NCBI GenBank assembly: GCA_963801475.1
Contig: CAWDEX010000001.1
Coordinates: 2,480,001 to 2,544,000, forward strand
Source of the DNA: DAOMFB01 sp963801475
GTDB lineage: Bacteria > Acidobacteriota > Thermoanaerobaculia > UBA5066
Direction: 5' to 3'
Length of the DNA: 64,000 nt
The translations under genes were made by a program, and so were the position numbers. The notes below the pieces were generated by a model, which was not told where the DNA came from, did not search any database, and worked only from the letters and a program-made list of their open reading frames with translations. This document shows positions 8,848-17,453 of this stretch, piece after piece (positions within the stretch are counted from its first letter, which is position 1; each line of letters begins with the position of its first letter).

Positions 8848-10002
8848 ATGATCGAGGTTCCCCGGGTCTCCGTCGTCATGCCGTGCCTGAACGAGGCGGA
8901 GACGATTGTCCGCTGCGTTGGCGCCGCGCTCTCGGCGATGCGCGCCGCGGGGATTGACGGCGAGGTGATCGTAGCCGACAACGGCTCGACGGACGGCTCG
9001 CGCCAGCTGGCAGAGGATGCGGGCGCCCGGGTCGTCCCGGTGGCCGAGCGGGGCTATGGGGCTGCGCTCCGCGGCGGGTTCGCGGCGGCGCGCGGCCGCT
9101 ATCTCGTGATGGGCGACGCCGACGACAGCTACGACTTCGGGGCCATTCCCGCGTTCGTCGCGAAGCTGGACGAGGGTGCGGACCTCGTCATGGGATCGCG
9201 TTTTCGCGGGCGGATCGAGCCTGGCGCGATGCCCCCCGCCCACCGGTATCTCGGCAACCCGGTCCTTAGCTTCCTCGGCCGCCGCTTCTTCCGGGTTCCG
9301 GTCTCGGACTTCCACTGCGGGATCCGCGCCCTTCGGAAAGATGCCGTTGACCGGATGGGCCTCCGGACGACGGGGATGGAGTTTGCGAGCGAGATGGTTG
9401 TCAAGGCGGCGCTCTTCGGCCTCCGGATCGGCGAGATTCCCGTGACACTCAGGAAGGACGGCCGCTCGCGCTCCCCCCACCTCAGGACGTGGCGCGACGG
9501 GTGGCGCCACCTACGCTTTCTCTTCATCTACTCGCCGCGTTGGCTCTACCTCGTGCCGGGTCTCTTCCTGACCGGACTTGGCGTCCTGCTCCTCGTGTGG
9601 CTCTTCGCTGGCCCGCGGATCCTCTTCGGCGCGCGGCTCGACGTGCACGCAATGCTCGGCGCAGCGGCCATGGTCCTCGTTGGGACCCAGGCCGTCACCT
9701 TCGCTGTCTTCGCGAAGGTCTTCGCGATCACCGAGGGGCTCCTTCCGATGGACCCCCGCCTCGAGAAGGGATTCCGGGTCGTCACGCTCGAGACGGGCCT
9801 CGCGGCGGGTGCGTTCTTTCTCCTCGCGGGGGCCGCGCTCGTCTTCAGGGTCATCGGCGTGTGGTCGGGGAACGAGTACCAGACGCTCGACTACGCCCGG
9901 ACGATGCGATGGATGATCCCGGGGGTCCTCCTGATCATCCTCGGGGCTCAGGCCATCCTGTCGGCGTTCTTCCTGTCCATCCTCGGGCTAAAGCGCCGAT
10001 GA
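8848..10002 (+). CDS. Glycosyltransferase family 2 (dolichol-phosphate sugar synthase-like) with C-terminal membrane domain
   Basis: A 384-residue protein. The N-terminal GT-A domain has the start VSVVMPCLNEAETI, the nucleotide-sugar site VIVADNGSTDGS (near 45-56) and the metal-binding MGDADDSYDF (near 88-97). FHCGIRAL follows near 150, as in polyprenyl-phosphate glucose or mannose transferases. About four membrane helices occupy residues 225-384. It probably charges polyprenyl phosphate with a sugar for GT-C enzymes like those nearby. ATG 8848 (MIEVPRVSVV) is chosen because the upstream in-frame sequence is IS debris. Its stop overlaps the methyltransferase start as ATGA. Confidence 0.85.
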   Translation: MIEVPRVSVVMPCLNEAETIVRCVGAALSAMRAAGIDGEVIVADNGSTDGSRQLAEDAGARVVPVAERGYGAALRGGFAAARGRYLVMGDADDSYDFGAIPAFVAKLDEGADLVMGSRFRGRIEPGAMPPAHRYLGNPVLSFLGRRFFRVPVSDFHCGIRALRKDAVDRMGLRTTGMEFASEMVVKAALFGLRIGEIPVTLRKDGRSRSPHLRTWRDGWRHLRFLFIYSPRWLYLVPGLFLTGLGVLLLVWLFAGPRILFGARLDVHAMLGAAAMVLVGTQAVTFAVFAKVFAITEGLLPMDPRLEKGFRVVTLETGLAAGAFFLLAGAALVFRVIGVWSGNEYQTLDYARTMRWMIPGVLLIILGAQAILSAFFLSILGLKRR

Positions 10003-10622
10003 GCGAGGGACGGGCCTCCGCGCCGCTCGCGGCCGTCGGGGCTCTCCACGGCCGCGCCGTCTTTTCGCGACGCGTCCGCGTCCTCGCGGAGCGGCTTGCG
10101 ACCCTCCTTCCCGCAGGGCGTGTTCTCGACGTCGGATGCGGCGACGGGAACGTGGCCCGAGCCCTGCTCGCCTTGCGGCCGGACCTCGTGATCCAGGGAT
10201 TCGACGTCCTCGAGAGGCCGCACGCCATGATCCCGGTCACCCGCTTCGACGGCCGCCACCTGCCCGTCACCGACGGCCGGGCAGCCGCTGTTCTTCTCGT
10301 GGACGTCCTCCATCACGCAGACGACACCGCCGCGCTCCTCGCCGAGTGCGCCCGCGCTGCCGCCGTCGTCGTCGTCAAGGACCACCTCGCGCGGTCGTGG
10401 CTCGACGAGCGGGTTCTTGCCTTCATGGACTGGGTCGGGAACGCGCCCCACGGCGTGGCCCTGCCGTACCGGTACTTCTCCCCCGAGTCATGGAGGCATA
10501 CGGTCTCCCGGGCCGGCCTCAGAGAGGCCTCGCACCGAGACGTTCCCGGCCTCTACCCGTTCCCCTTCTCCCTCGTCTTCGGCCGAGATCTCCACTTCAC
10601 GGCACGCCTCGAACGAATCTGA
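9999..10622 (+). CDS. Class I SAM-dependent methyltransferase
   Basis: A 207-residue protein coupled to the GT2 gene by an ATGA overlap. Motif I is VLDVGCGDGNVA near residue 43-54, followed by an acidic strand (IQGFDVL) and the post-I/II region VLLVDVLHH. This is the Methyltransf_11/25 fold that uses S-adenosylmethionine. PYRYFSPESWRHTVSRAGL near 160 resembles the late loop of lipid or sugar methyltransferases. Its partner gene suggests a polyprenyl or sugar substrate, but this is inference. Confidence 0.8.
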   Translation: MSEGRASAPLAAVGALHGRAVFSRRVRVLAERLATLLPAGRVLDVGCGDGNVARALLALRPDLVIQGFDVLERPHAMIPVTRFDGRHLPVTDGRAAAVLLVDVLHHADDTAALLAECARAAAVVVVKDHLARSWLDERVLAFMDWVGNAPHGVALPYRYFSPESWRHTVSRAGLREASHRDVPGLYPFPFSLVFGRDLHFTARLERI

Positions 10623-10774
10623 CCCTACCTGCTTCAGCCGGAAGTGGACGCCGTTCGTTTCCCTCTGCTCCTTCGAGGCGGAAGACTTGCCCCGAGGACG
10701 AAGAGGCGCAACGCTTCCACCCCTGCCGGTGCCGCGAGGTAGGCCTTCACCACGTTCGCCCGCCCGAGAGAGAG

Positions 10775-10890
10775 CTGGTGATCGAGGCCAAACAGATTGT
10801 TCACCTTGGAGGTCGGTCGTTGCTAGCCGAGGCGTGAGTGTAGGTGTTGGAAGTTGCAGTAGTCGAGCCAACGCGCGAAGGCGACACGGC
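10775..10890 (-). mobile_element. IS481-family transposase remnant (extreme C-terminus)
   Basis: The minus strand reads AFARWLDYCNFQHLHSRLG and a stop, then in another frame RPTSKVNNLFGLDHQ. Intact IS481 transposases end W-L-D-x-Y-N-x-x-R-P-H-x-x-L-G followed by P-x-S-R-V-N-N-L. So this is the last forty or so residues, with one frameshift. It has replaced the 3' end of the GT-C gene that starts at 11856. Confidence 0.75.
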
Positions 10891-11856
10891 ATCCGCTGCC
10901 CCGAAGACGCCGGCAGGCCGCGGGGCCCACAGCGTCGCGACCGCGAGGACGCCGAGGAGGCCGATACAGAGGACGACGAAGAGAACGCCCTGAGGACTCA
11001 TGAAGGCGTGTTGGACCTGCCCCGGGCCCGAGAAGATCGACAGGACCGTCTGCTCGAGCGTCCGCGAGAGCGGTTGCTTCTCGAAGAGGCGTAAAAGGGG
11101 ATCGGATGGCTGCGTGGTCTTCATGTAGACGTATTCGAGAAGGACCGCGCCGAGACCGGGGAGGCTCGAAGCGAGAGCGGCCCGGACGGCCGGAGTGACC
11201 CGGCGCCGCCGGGTGGCCTCGACAAGACCCCAGACCAGGAGGGACGCGAAGAGGCAGAGCGTCCAGAGGTGCAGTCGGGCCACGACGACGCTCAGGGCAG
11301 CGACGAGCACGAGGCTCCAGGCGCGACCAGACCGCGCGGCCTTCTCCAGGAGGACCAGCAGGGCGACCGCCAGGAACGAAACGAAGGCGTAGACGCGCCC
11401 CTCGAAGGCATAGAAGAGAAAGATGGGAGCCCCGGCAAAGCGCAGGCCGCCGAGCAGCGAGGTCAGGAGATCGCCTTCGCGGGGAAACCGCCAGTGGACG
11501 ATCAGGAACGTCGTCGCCACGAAGGCGGCCAGCGGAAGAGCGCGGACCAGCAGCTCCGGGTTCTCGAGCGGCCGAATCAGACCGAGAGTGACGAGAGGAG
11601 CCTGAAAGGCCCACTGGATGTCGCAGAAGAAGAAGTTCGCGAAGTAAGGGGCGACGGCCGAACCCGAGCGGCCGATCTCGGCGGCCCGGAGCACGAAGTC
11701 GCTCTGCAGCCGGTAATAGGTGATTTCGTCGAGCCAGAGAGAGGCGGAACCCGCGCCCAGATAGGCGACCAGACCGAGCGGCACCAGGACCGCGACGAGG
11801 GCCACGACCAACCCCATCGGATTCGATCGGGACCGCGGGATCTCGCTTGCGCTCAA
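10801..11856 (-). pseudogene. GT-C-like membrane protein truncated by IS481 debris
   Basis: From 11856 the frame gives an ArnT/PMT-like membrane protein. The first periplasmic loop has the catalytic-type acidic residues (SASLWLDEITYYR), several helices follow, and the middle loop is long. After about residue 325 (PRPAGVFGAADAV) the GT-C sequence stops and the frame runs through IS481 remnant DNA to 10801. Intact relatives usually have 450-550 residues, so the last third is missing. It may be non-functional; the first 325 codons show no internal break. Confidence 0.65.
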
Positions 11857-11915
11857 GCGGAACGATTCTACGGGAGCGCGGCCCCCCCCTGCGCGCGTCT
11901 CGCGCTGCCGTTAAG

Positions 11916-12497
11916 ATGTCGCGACTCGAGATGAAGTCGGCTTCCTCCCGTCTCCTCCTACTCGACCGCGACGGGACGATCATCGTGGAGAAGGGGTTCC
12001 CGAAGGACCCGGACGAGGTCGAGCTGATCCCCGGCTCCGCCGCCGCGATCCGGAGGCTCCGGGCGCTCGGCCTCAGAGCCGTCGTGATCTCGAACCAGTC
12101 CGGGATCGGACGCGGCTTCCTGACGCACGCGGACGTGGCGCGCGTCAACGCGAGGCTCGGCGAGCTTCTCGCCGCCGAGGGCGCCGCCCTCGACGGTCTC
12201 TACTACTGTCCGCACGCGCCGGGGGACGGGTGCGCCTGCCGCAAGCCGCAGCGGACCCTTCTCGACCGGGCTGCGGCCGATCTCGGCGGCGAGCTTTCCC
12301 GGTCCTTTTTCGTCGGCGACAAGAAGGACGACGTCGACGCCGGGCGGAAGGTCGGCGCGACGACGATTCTCGTGAGGACCGGGTACGGAGAGAAGCAGAC
12401 CTTCCCGGAGGGAAAAGGCCCCGACTACGTCGTCGCCGATCTCGCGGAAGCGGCGGAGAAGATCGAGGCGCTCCTCCGCGACACCCGCGAGCGCTGA
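11916..12497 (+). CDS. gmhB: D-glycero-beta-D-manno-heptose 1,7-bisphosphate 7-phosphatase
   Basis: A 193-residue HAD-IIIA phosphatase that removes the 7-phosphate in the ADP-heptose pathway for LPS inner core. The catalytic DRDGT lies at residues 17-21, SNQSGIGRG near 57-65 (motif II), and CPHAPGDGCACRKP near 103-116 supplies the zinc-binding Cys/His set of GmhB. FFVGDKKDDVDAGRKVG near 137-153 is motif IV. ATG 11931 is an alternative start; neither has a strong Shine-Dalgarno. It points to a lipopolysaccharide-bearing outer membrane. A histidinol-phosphatase role cannot be excluded. Confidence 0.85.
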   Translation: MSRLEMKSASSRLLLLDRDGTIIVEKGFPKDPDEVELIPGSAAAIRRLRALGLRAVVISNQSGIGRGFLTHADVARVNARLGELLAAEGAALDGLYYCPHAPGDGCACRKPQRTLLDRAAADLGGELSRSFFVGDKKDDVDAGRKVGATTILVRTGYGEKQTFPEGKGPDYVVADLAEAAEKIEALLRDTRER

Positions 12498-12527
12498 AAA
12501 AACCGGCCCGGCGTTTCCGCCGGGCCG
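12497..12527 (-). terminator. Intrinsic terminator of groESL
   Basis: A perfect 10-bp stem, CGGCCCGGCG (12504-12513) with CGCCGGGCCG (12518-12527) and a 4-nt loop. Reading on the minus strand it is followed by six U (A6 at 12497-12502). The stem also sits just after the gmhB stop and may act in both directions. On the plus strand it lacks the T tail. Confidence 0.75.
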
Positions 12528-12613
12528 TGGGTTTCGAGGGTTAGGGGGGAGAGAGGGGGTGCGAACCCGGCGTGGCAGCCGCCCCGGCGGACCACGCACC
12601 CCCTGCGGTCAGA

Positions 12614-14248
<1,635 letters not shown>

Positions 14249-14266
14249 TTTCTTGCTTCCTCTCGC

Positions 14267-14560
14267 TTACTTGCTCTCGACGATGGCCAGGACCTCGTCC
14301 TCGCGGAGGATGAGGAGCTCCTCTTCGTCGACCTTGATCTCGGTGCCGGCATACTTGCCGATGAGGATCCGGTCGCCCTTCTTCACGTCGAGCGGGATCC
14401 GCTTGCCGTTGTCGTCGTACTTCCCGTCGCCGACGGCCTGCACGGTCGCCTCCATCGGCTTTTCCTTGGCGGTGTCGGGGATGATGATGCCGCCGCGAAG
14501 CTGCTCTTTCGGCTCCACGCGCTTCACCATGATCCGGTCATAGAGGGGGCGAATCTTCAT
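14267..14560 (-). CDS. groS: Co-chaperonin GroES (10 kDa)
   Basis: A 97-residue co-chaperonin that caps GroEL. It starts MKIRPLYDRIMVKR at ATG 14560, preceded by a GGAG-type ribosome site. The mobile-loop region EQLRGGIIIPD near 19-29 and the C-terminal EELLILREDEVLAIVE are typical. It is the first gene of the groES-groEL operon; the CIRCE-like element lies about 85-110 nt upstream. Confidence 0.97.
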   Translation of the reverse strand: MKIRPLYDRIMVKRVEPKEQLRGGIIIPDTAKEKPMEATVQAVGDGKYDDNGKRIPLDVKKGDRILIGKYAGTEIKVDEEELLILREDEVLAIVESK

Positions 14561-14645
14561 TTCGGTCTCCTTCGTGGGTTTGTTTGATCCGGCCTTGCCG
14601 GCCAGCGGGGCTCTGCTTCCGTCATCCTCGGCGCGTTCTCGACTG

Positions 14646-14672
14646 TTAGCAGTCGCACGCATCGAGTGCCAG
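14646..14672 (-). promoter_or_regulatory. CIRCE-like operator (HrcA site)
   Basis: On the minus strand CTGGCACTC - 9 nt - GACTGCTAA. The CIRCE consensus is TTAGCACTC-N9-GAGTGCTAA, so arms and spacing match with four base changes. It lies just downstream of the -10 box of the groES promoter, the usual place where HrcA blocks transcription until heat stress. Confidence 0.8.
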
Positions 14673-14674
14673 TC

Positions 14675-14703
14675 AAACTAGATCCCTTCTCGAAATCTGT
14701 CAA
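14675..14703 (-). promoter_or_regulatory. sigma70-type promoter of groES-groEL
   Basis: TTGACA (-35, 14698-14703) and TAGTTT (-10, 14675-14680) on the minus strand with an exact 17-bp spacer. The start would fall inside the CIRCE-like element. Confidence 0.75.
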
Positions 14704-14710
14704 GAGTCCG

Positions 14711-14723
14711 CATAGATTCTATG
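14711..14723. repeat. Short palindrome CATAGA-T-TCTATG
   Basis: Perfect 6-bp arms around one base, in the unusually AT-rich stretch (about 14690-14780) between the divergent groES and sigma/anti-sigma genes. It could be an operator; no regulator is assigned. The rest of 14724-14899 holds no gene I can support. Confidence 0.35.
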
Positions 14724-14899
14724 TAAATACTGAAAATGAACAGCTTGGATTGGAGAACTTGGATGAAATGGGTCGGTTTCTCTCGGAACCGCCACCAGCT
14801 TCGCACAAGCATCGGGGTCCGAATGGCGGCCGGGTCGAGTGGGCGCGAACGCTGAAACGGCTGGACCGGTCTTTACTCCCGTGACGTGAGGAGACCGGA

Positions 14900-15721
14900 A
14901 TGCATGGTCAGGCCGTCTTGACGAGCGCGATCGAGACCGCGGCCTCGGCGGTCCGCGCCGAAGAACTCGATGCCACGATCGAGAACGCCGTCCGACTCCA
15001 CTCCCGGCTCGTCTACCGGATCGCCTTCTCGGTCCTCCGGCGGCCCAGCGACGCCGAGGACGCCACGCAAGAGGTCTTCCTCCGGGTCCACCGGTTCCGG
15101 ACGCGGCTCCTTCGCGCCCGGGGACTCCTCAAGGAGGCGCTCGAACGCGAGCGGGAGGAGGACAACGTGCCTGAGAAGAGTCCGGACATCGACGACCTCC
15201 TCCGGAAGGGGCTCGAGGCGTGGGCGGAGGGCGAGTCGTCGCCGGGACTCCCGGATCGCGTTCTCGCCCGGCTCCGGAGAGAGCCGACGACGACCCTCAC
15301 GCCCGGGGAAACCCCAGTGCGCTGGCCGTGGCTCCTGCTCGCCGCGGCGGCCCTTCTGATCGCCGTCGGCGGCATCATCCTGATCCGGGGCGGCGCGCCC
15401 CGCGTCGCCGGGGAGAGCGCTTCGACTCCACGTGCCGAACGAAGCGCGGAGAACGCCCCGGAGCCCCGGTCGGCTCCCGAGGCCGTGGAGCCGACCCGAA
15501 TCGCAGACGCCGCCGCTCCGACAGCGAAGCCGCCGCGGCGGAGCCGTAAGCCATCCCCTTCCGTCGTCCGGGATGTCTTTCCCACCCCTTCGCCGCTCGG
15601 CGAAGAGGATCGGCTCCTCATCGCCTACGTCGCCACGACTCCGCTCGACGAAATGAAGAACCACCTCGGATTCCTCGATGCCCCAAGCCGGGAATCAGAT
15701 GGAACAAAGGAGAACCGATGA
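14900..15721 (+). CDS. Internally deleted ECF sigma factor fused in frame to its anti-sigma factor
   Basis: 273 residues. Residues about 25-66 (ATIENAVRLHSRLVYRIAFSVLRRPSDAEDATQEVFLRVHR) are region 2.1-2.2 of an ECF sigma factor. They join directly to RTRLLRARGLLKEALERE, which looks like the extreme C-terminal helix after region 4.2. Regions 2.3 to 4 (about 90-100 residues) are absent. The frame then continues without a stop into PEKSPDIDDLLRKGLEAWAEG, one membrane helix near 146-165 and a basic, Pro-rich exterior part, as in anti-sigma proteins. A GTG at about 15167 with GGAGGAGG six nt upstream is probably the native anti-sigma start. The upstream sigma part should not act as a sigma factor. 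Confidence 0.65.
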   Translation: MHGQAVLTSAIETAASAVRAEELDATIENAVRLHSRLVYRIAFSVLRRPSDAEDATQEVFLRVHRFRTRLLRARGLLKEALEREREEDNVPEKSPDIDDLLRKGLEAWAEGESSPGLPDRVLARLRREPTTTLTPGETPVRWPWLLLAAAALLIAVGGIILIRGGAPRVAGESASTPRAERSAENAPEPRSAPEAVEPTRIADAAAPTAKPPRRSRKPSPSVVRDVFPTPSPLGEEDRLLIAYVATTPLDEMKNHLGFLDAPSRESDGTKENR

Positions 15722-16230
15722 GCACCAGAATCGCCGCCGCCGCCCTCGCCGCCTCCGTCGCGCTCGCGCTCCCGCTTGCCGCCCAGGAAACCCCGGCCCG
15801 CTCCCAGCGCCCCCACGCCTCGTTCCGGCTCGATTACCAGATCTACGAGATGGAGGGGGGCAAGCGCGTGAACGAGCGCTCCTACACCCAGCTCGTGAAC
15901 GAAGGGGGATCGGGAGACCTCCGCGTCGGCTCGCGCGTCCCGGTTCCCGCCGGAGAGAAGGGAATCCAGTACATGGACGTAGGCCTCCGAATCAACTCCC
16001 GGATCTCCGAGAAGGAAGCGGGGGACGTCGTTCTCGACGCCGACGTCGACGTCTCGAGCTTTGCCATCCCCGAGCAGGCGGATCTGAAGACTTCCCCGGT
16101 CGTACGGACCCTGAGCCAGAACGTCTCCACGCACCCGCCGCTCGGACGGCCGACGCTCCTTTCCAGCGTAGACGACGTCAACTCGAAGAAGCGGACGCAG
16201 GTCGAGGTGACCGTGACCCGCGTGAAGTGA
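15718..16230 (+). CDS. Secreted protein of unknown function (beta-rich)
   Basis: 170 residues with an N-terminal signal peptide (MSTRIAAAALAASVALALPLAAQ) likely cleaved after AAQ. The rest is predicted beta-rich: GSRVPVPAG, YMDVGLRINSRISEK and a C-terminal strand TQVEVTVTRVK. The pattern G-x-x-V-P-V..Y-x-D-V-G-x-x-I is reminiscent of a secretin beta-domain strand pair, but the protein is too short to be a secretin. Its start overlaps the sigma/anti-sigma stop (ATGA) with a good ribosome site (AAAGGAG). It may therefore be an output or partner of that regulator. Confidence 0.65.
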   Translation: MSTRIAAAALAASVALALPLAAQETPARSQRPHASFRLDYQIYEMEGGKRVNERSYTQLVNEGGSGDLRVGSRVPVPAGEKGIQYMDVGLRINSRISEKEAGDVVLDADVDVSSFAIPEQADLKTSPVVRTLSQNVSTHPPLGRPTLLSSVDDVNSKKRTQVEVTVTRVK

Positions 16231-16237
16231 GCCGTCC

Positions 16238-16266
16238 GGGTCCTGCGGCGGTTCTCCGCAGGGCCC
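16238..16266. terminator. Bidirectional terminator-like hairpin
   Basis: GGGTCCTGCGG (16238-16248) pairs with CCGCAGGGCCC (16256-16266) with one G-T pair and a 7-nt loop. It lies between convergent genes at 15718-16230 and 16273-17433. There is no strong T-run on either side. Confidence 0.5.
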
Positions 16267-16272
16267 GTTCTC

Positions 16273-17433
16273 TCACCCCTGGGAGAACTCGGCGAGCGTG
16301 AAGGCGAGAAAGCGCTTCTGCTCCGCCGAGAGCTCGGGGAAGACCGGGAGCGCGAGCGTCTCTCCCGCCGCCCTCTCGGATTCGGGAAAGTCGCCCGCCT
16401 TCCCGCCGAGGTACGCGAAGCACTCCTGCAGGTGGAGCGGGACCGGGTAGTAGATGGCGTTCCCGATCTGCCGTTCCGTCAGCCGCTCCTTCAGGGCGTC
16501 GCGGCGCCCCTTTCCGACACGGACGACGAACTGGTTGAAGACGTGGAAGCAGCCGGACGCCTCGCTCGGGAACGAAAGCCCCCCCTTCTCGTACGGGAGA
16601 CCGCCGAACTCGAGATAGAGCGCCTCGATCTCCCGCGCGTTCTTCCGCCGCCCTTCCGCCCAGCCGTCCAGGTGCGGGAGCTTCACGTGAAGGACCGCGG
16701 CCTGAAAGGCGTCGAGCCGGAAGTTGCCGCCGACGAAGCGGTGGTGGTAGCGCGACGTCTCCCCGTGCATCCGCAGGGCGCGGAGCGTCTGGGCGGTCTG
16801 GTCGTCGTTCGTCGTCACCATCCCGCCGTCGCCGAACGCCCCGAGGTTCTTCGAGGGGAAGAAGGAGAAGCAGCCGAACTCGGCCAGGGCACCAGCCTTC
16901 CGCCCCTCGTACGCCGCGCCGAGAGACTGGCAGGCGTCCTCGATGACGGGGATCCCCTTCCGCCGCGCGACGTCGCGGATGGGGTTCATGTCGGCGCACT
17001 GCCCGTAGAGATGGACGGGTTGGATCGCCTTCGTCTTCGGCGTGATCGCCTTCGCGAGCTTCGCCGGGTCGACGTTGAAGGTGGCCGGGTCGATGTCGCA
17101 GAAGACGGGGCGCGCGCCGAGGCGCGCGATGGCCCCGGCCGTCGAGAAGAAGGTGTACGGAGACGTCACGACGTCGTCGCCCGGCCCGATCCGGAGCGCC
17201 ATCATCGCGGCGAGCTGCGCGTCGGTTCCGGACGACATTCCGACGGCGTGCTTCGTCCCGACGTAGGCGGCCACGGCCTTCTCGAAGGCCTCCACCCGGG
17301 GGCCGAGGATGAACATCTGGCTCTCGAAGAGCTCGTCGGCGGCGCGCCTCACGTCCTCGCGGATCGCGGCGTACTGCTTCTTCAGGTCGAGAAGGGGAAC
17401 GGCCGTGACAGCGGGAACGTTGAGGGCGGACAT
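16273..17433 (-). CDS. DegT/DnrJ/EryC1/StrS family sugar aminotransferase
   Basis: A 386-residue PLP enzyme that aminates nucleotide-linked keto-sugars. It shows VPLLDLKKQYAAI at the start, GMSSGTDAQLAAMMAL near 65 (PLP phosphate site), VIEDACQSLGA near 165 and FSFFPSKNLGAFGDGGM with the PLP lysine near 190. The Phe-rich SFFPSKNLG is typical of WecE/ArnB/PglE-like enzymes. The start is ATG 17433, with TATCCT 9 nt upstream and no Shine-Dalgarno. A role in making an amino sugar for envelope glycans is plausible; the exact substrate is not predictable. Confidence 0.9.
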   Translation of the reverse strand: MSALNVPAVTAVPLLDLKKQYAAIREDVRRAADELFESQMFILGPRVEAFEKAVAAYVGTKHAVGMSSGTDAQLAAMMALRIGPGDDVVTSPYTFFSTAGAIARLGARPVFCDIDPATFNVDPAKLAKAITPKTKAIQPVHLYGQCADMNPIRDVARRKGIPVIEDACQSLGAAYEGRKAGALAEFGCFSFFPSKNLGAFGDGGMVTTNDDQTAQTLRALRMHGETSRYHHRFVGGNFRLDAFQAAVLHVKLPHLDGWAEGRRKNAREIEALYLEFGGLPYEKGGLSFPSEASGCFHVFNQFVVRVGKGRRDALKERLTERQIGNAIYYPVPLHLQECFAYLGGKAGDFPESERAAGETLALPVFPELSAEQKRFLAFTLAEFSQG

Positions 17434-17442
17434 GGCGGCCGG

Positions 17443-17448
17443 AGGATA
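17443..17448 (-). promoter_or_regulatory. Possible -10 box of a leaderless transcript (DegT gene)
   Basis: TATCCT on the minus strand ends 9 nt before ATG 17433. No Shine-Dalgarno lies between, as for the other TANNNT-ATG genes in this window. Confidence 0.35.
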
Positions 17449-17453
17449 TCGCG

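Noticed and set aside
14666..14884. Small plus-strand ORF of 72 codons in the groES upstream region
   Set aside because: It overlaps the groES promoter and CIRCE element, lacks a ribosome site and has no family resemblance.
14740..14899. ECF-type promoter (GGAAC at 14787) for the sigma/anti-sigma gene
   Set aside because: GGAACC is present but no matching -10 motif is found at a sensible distance, so autoregulation cannot be claimed.
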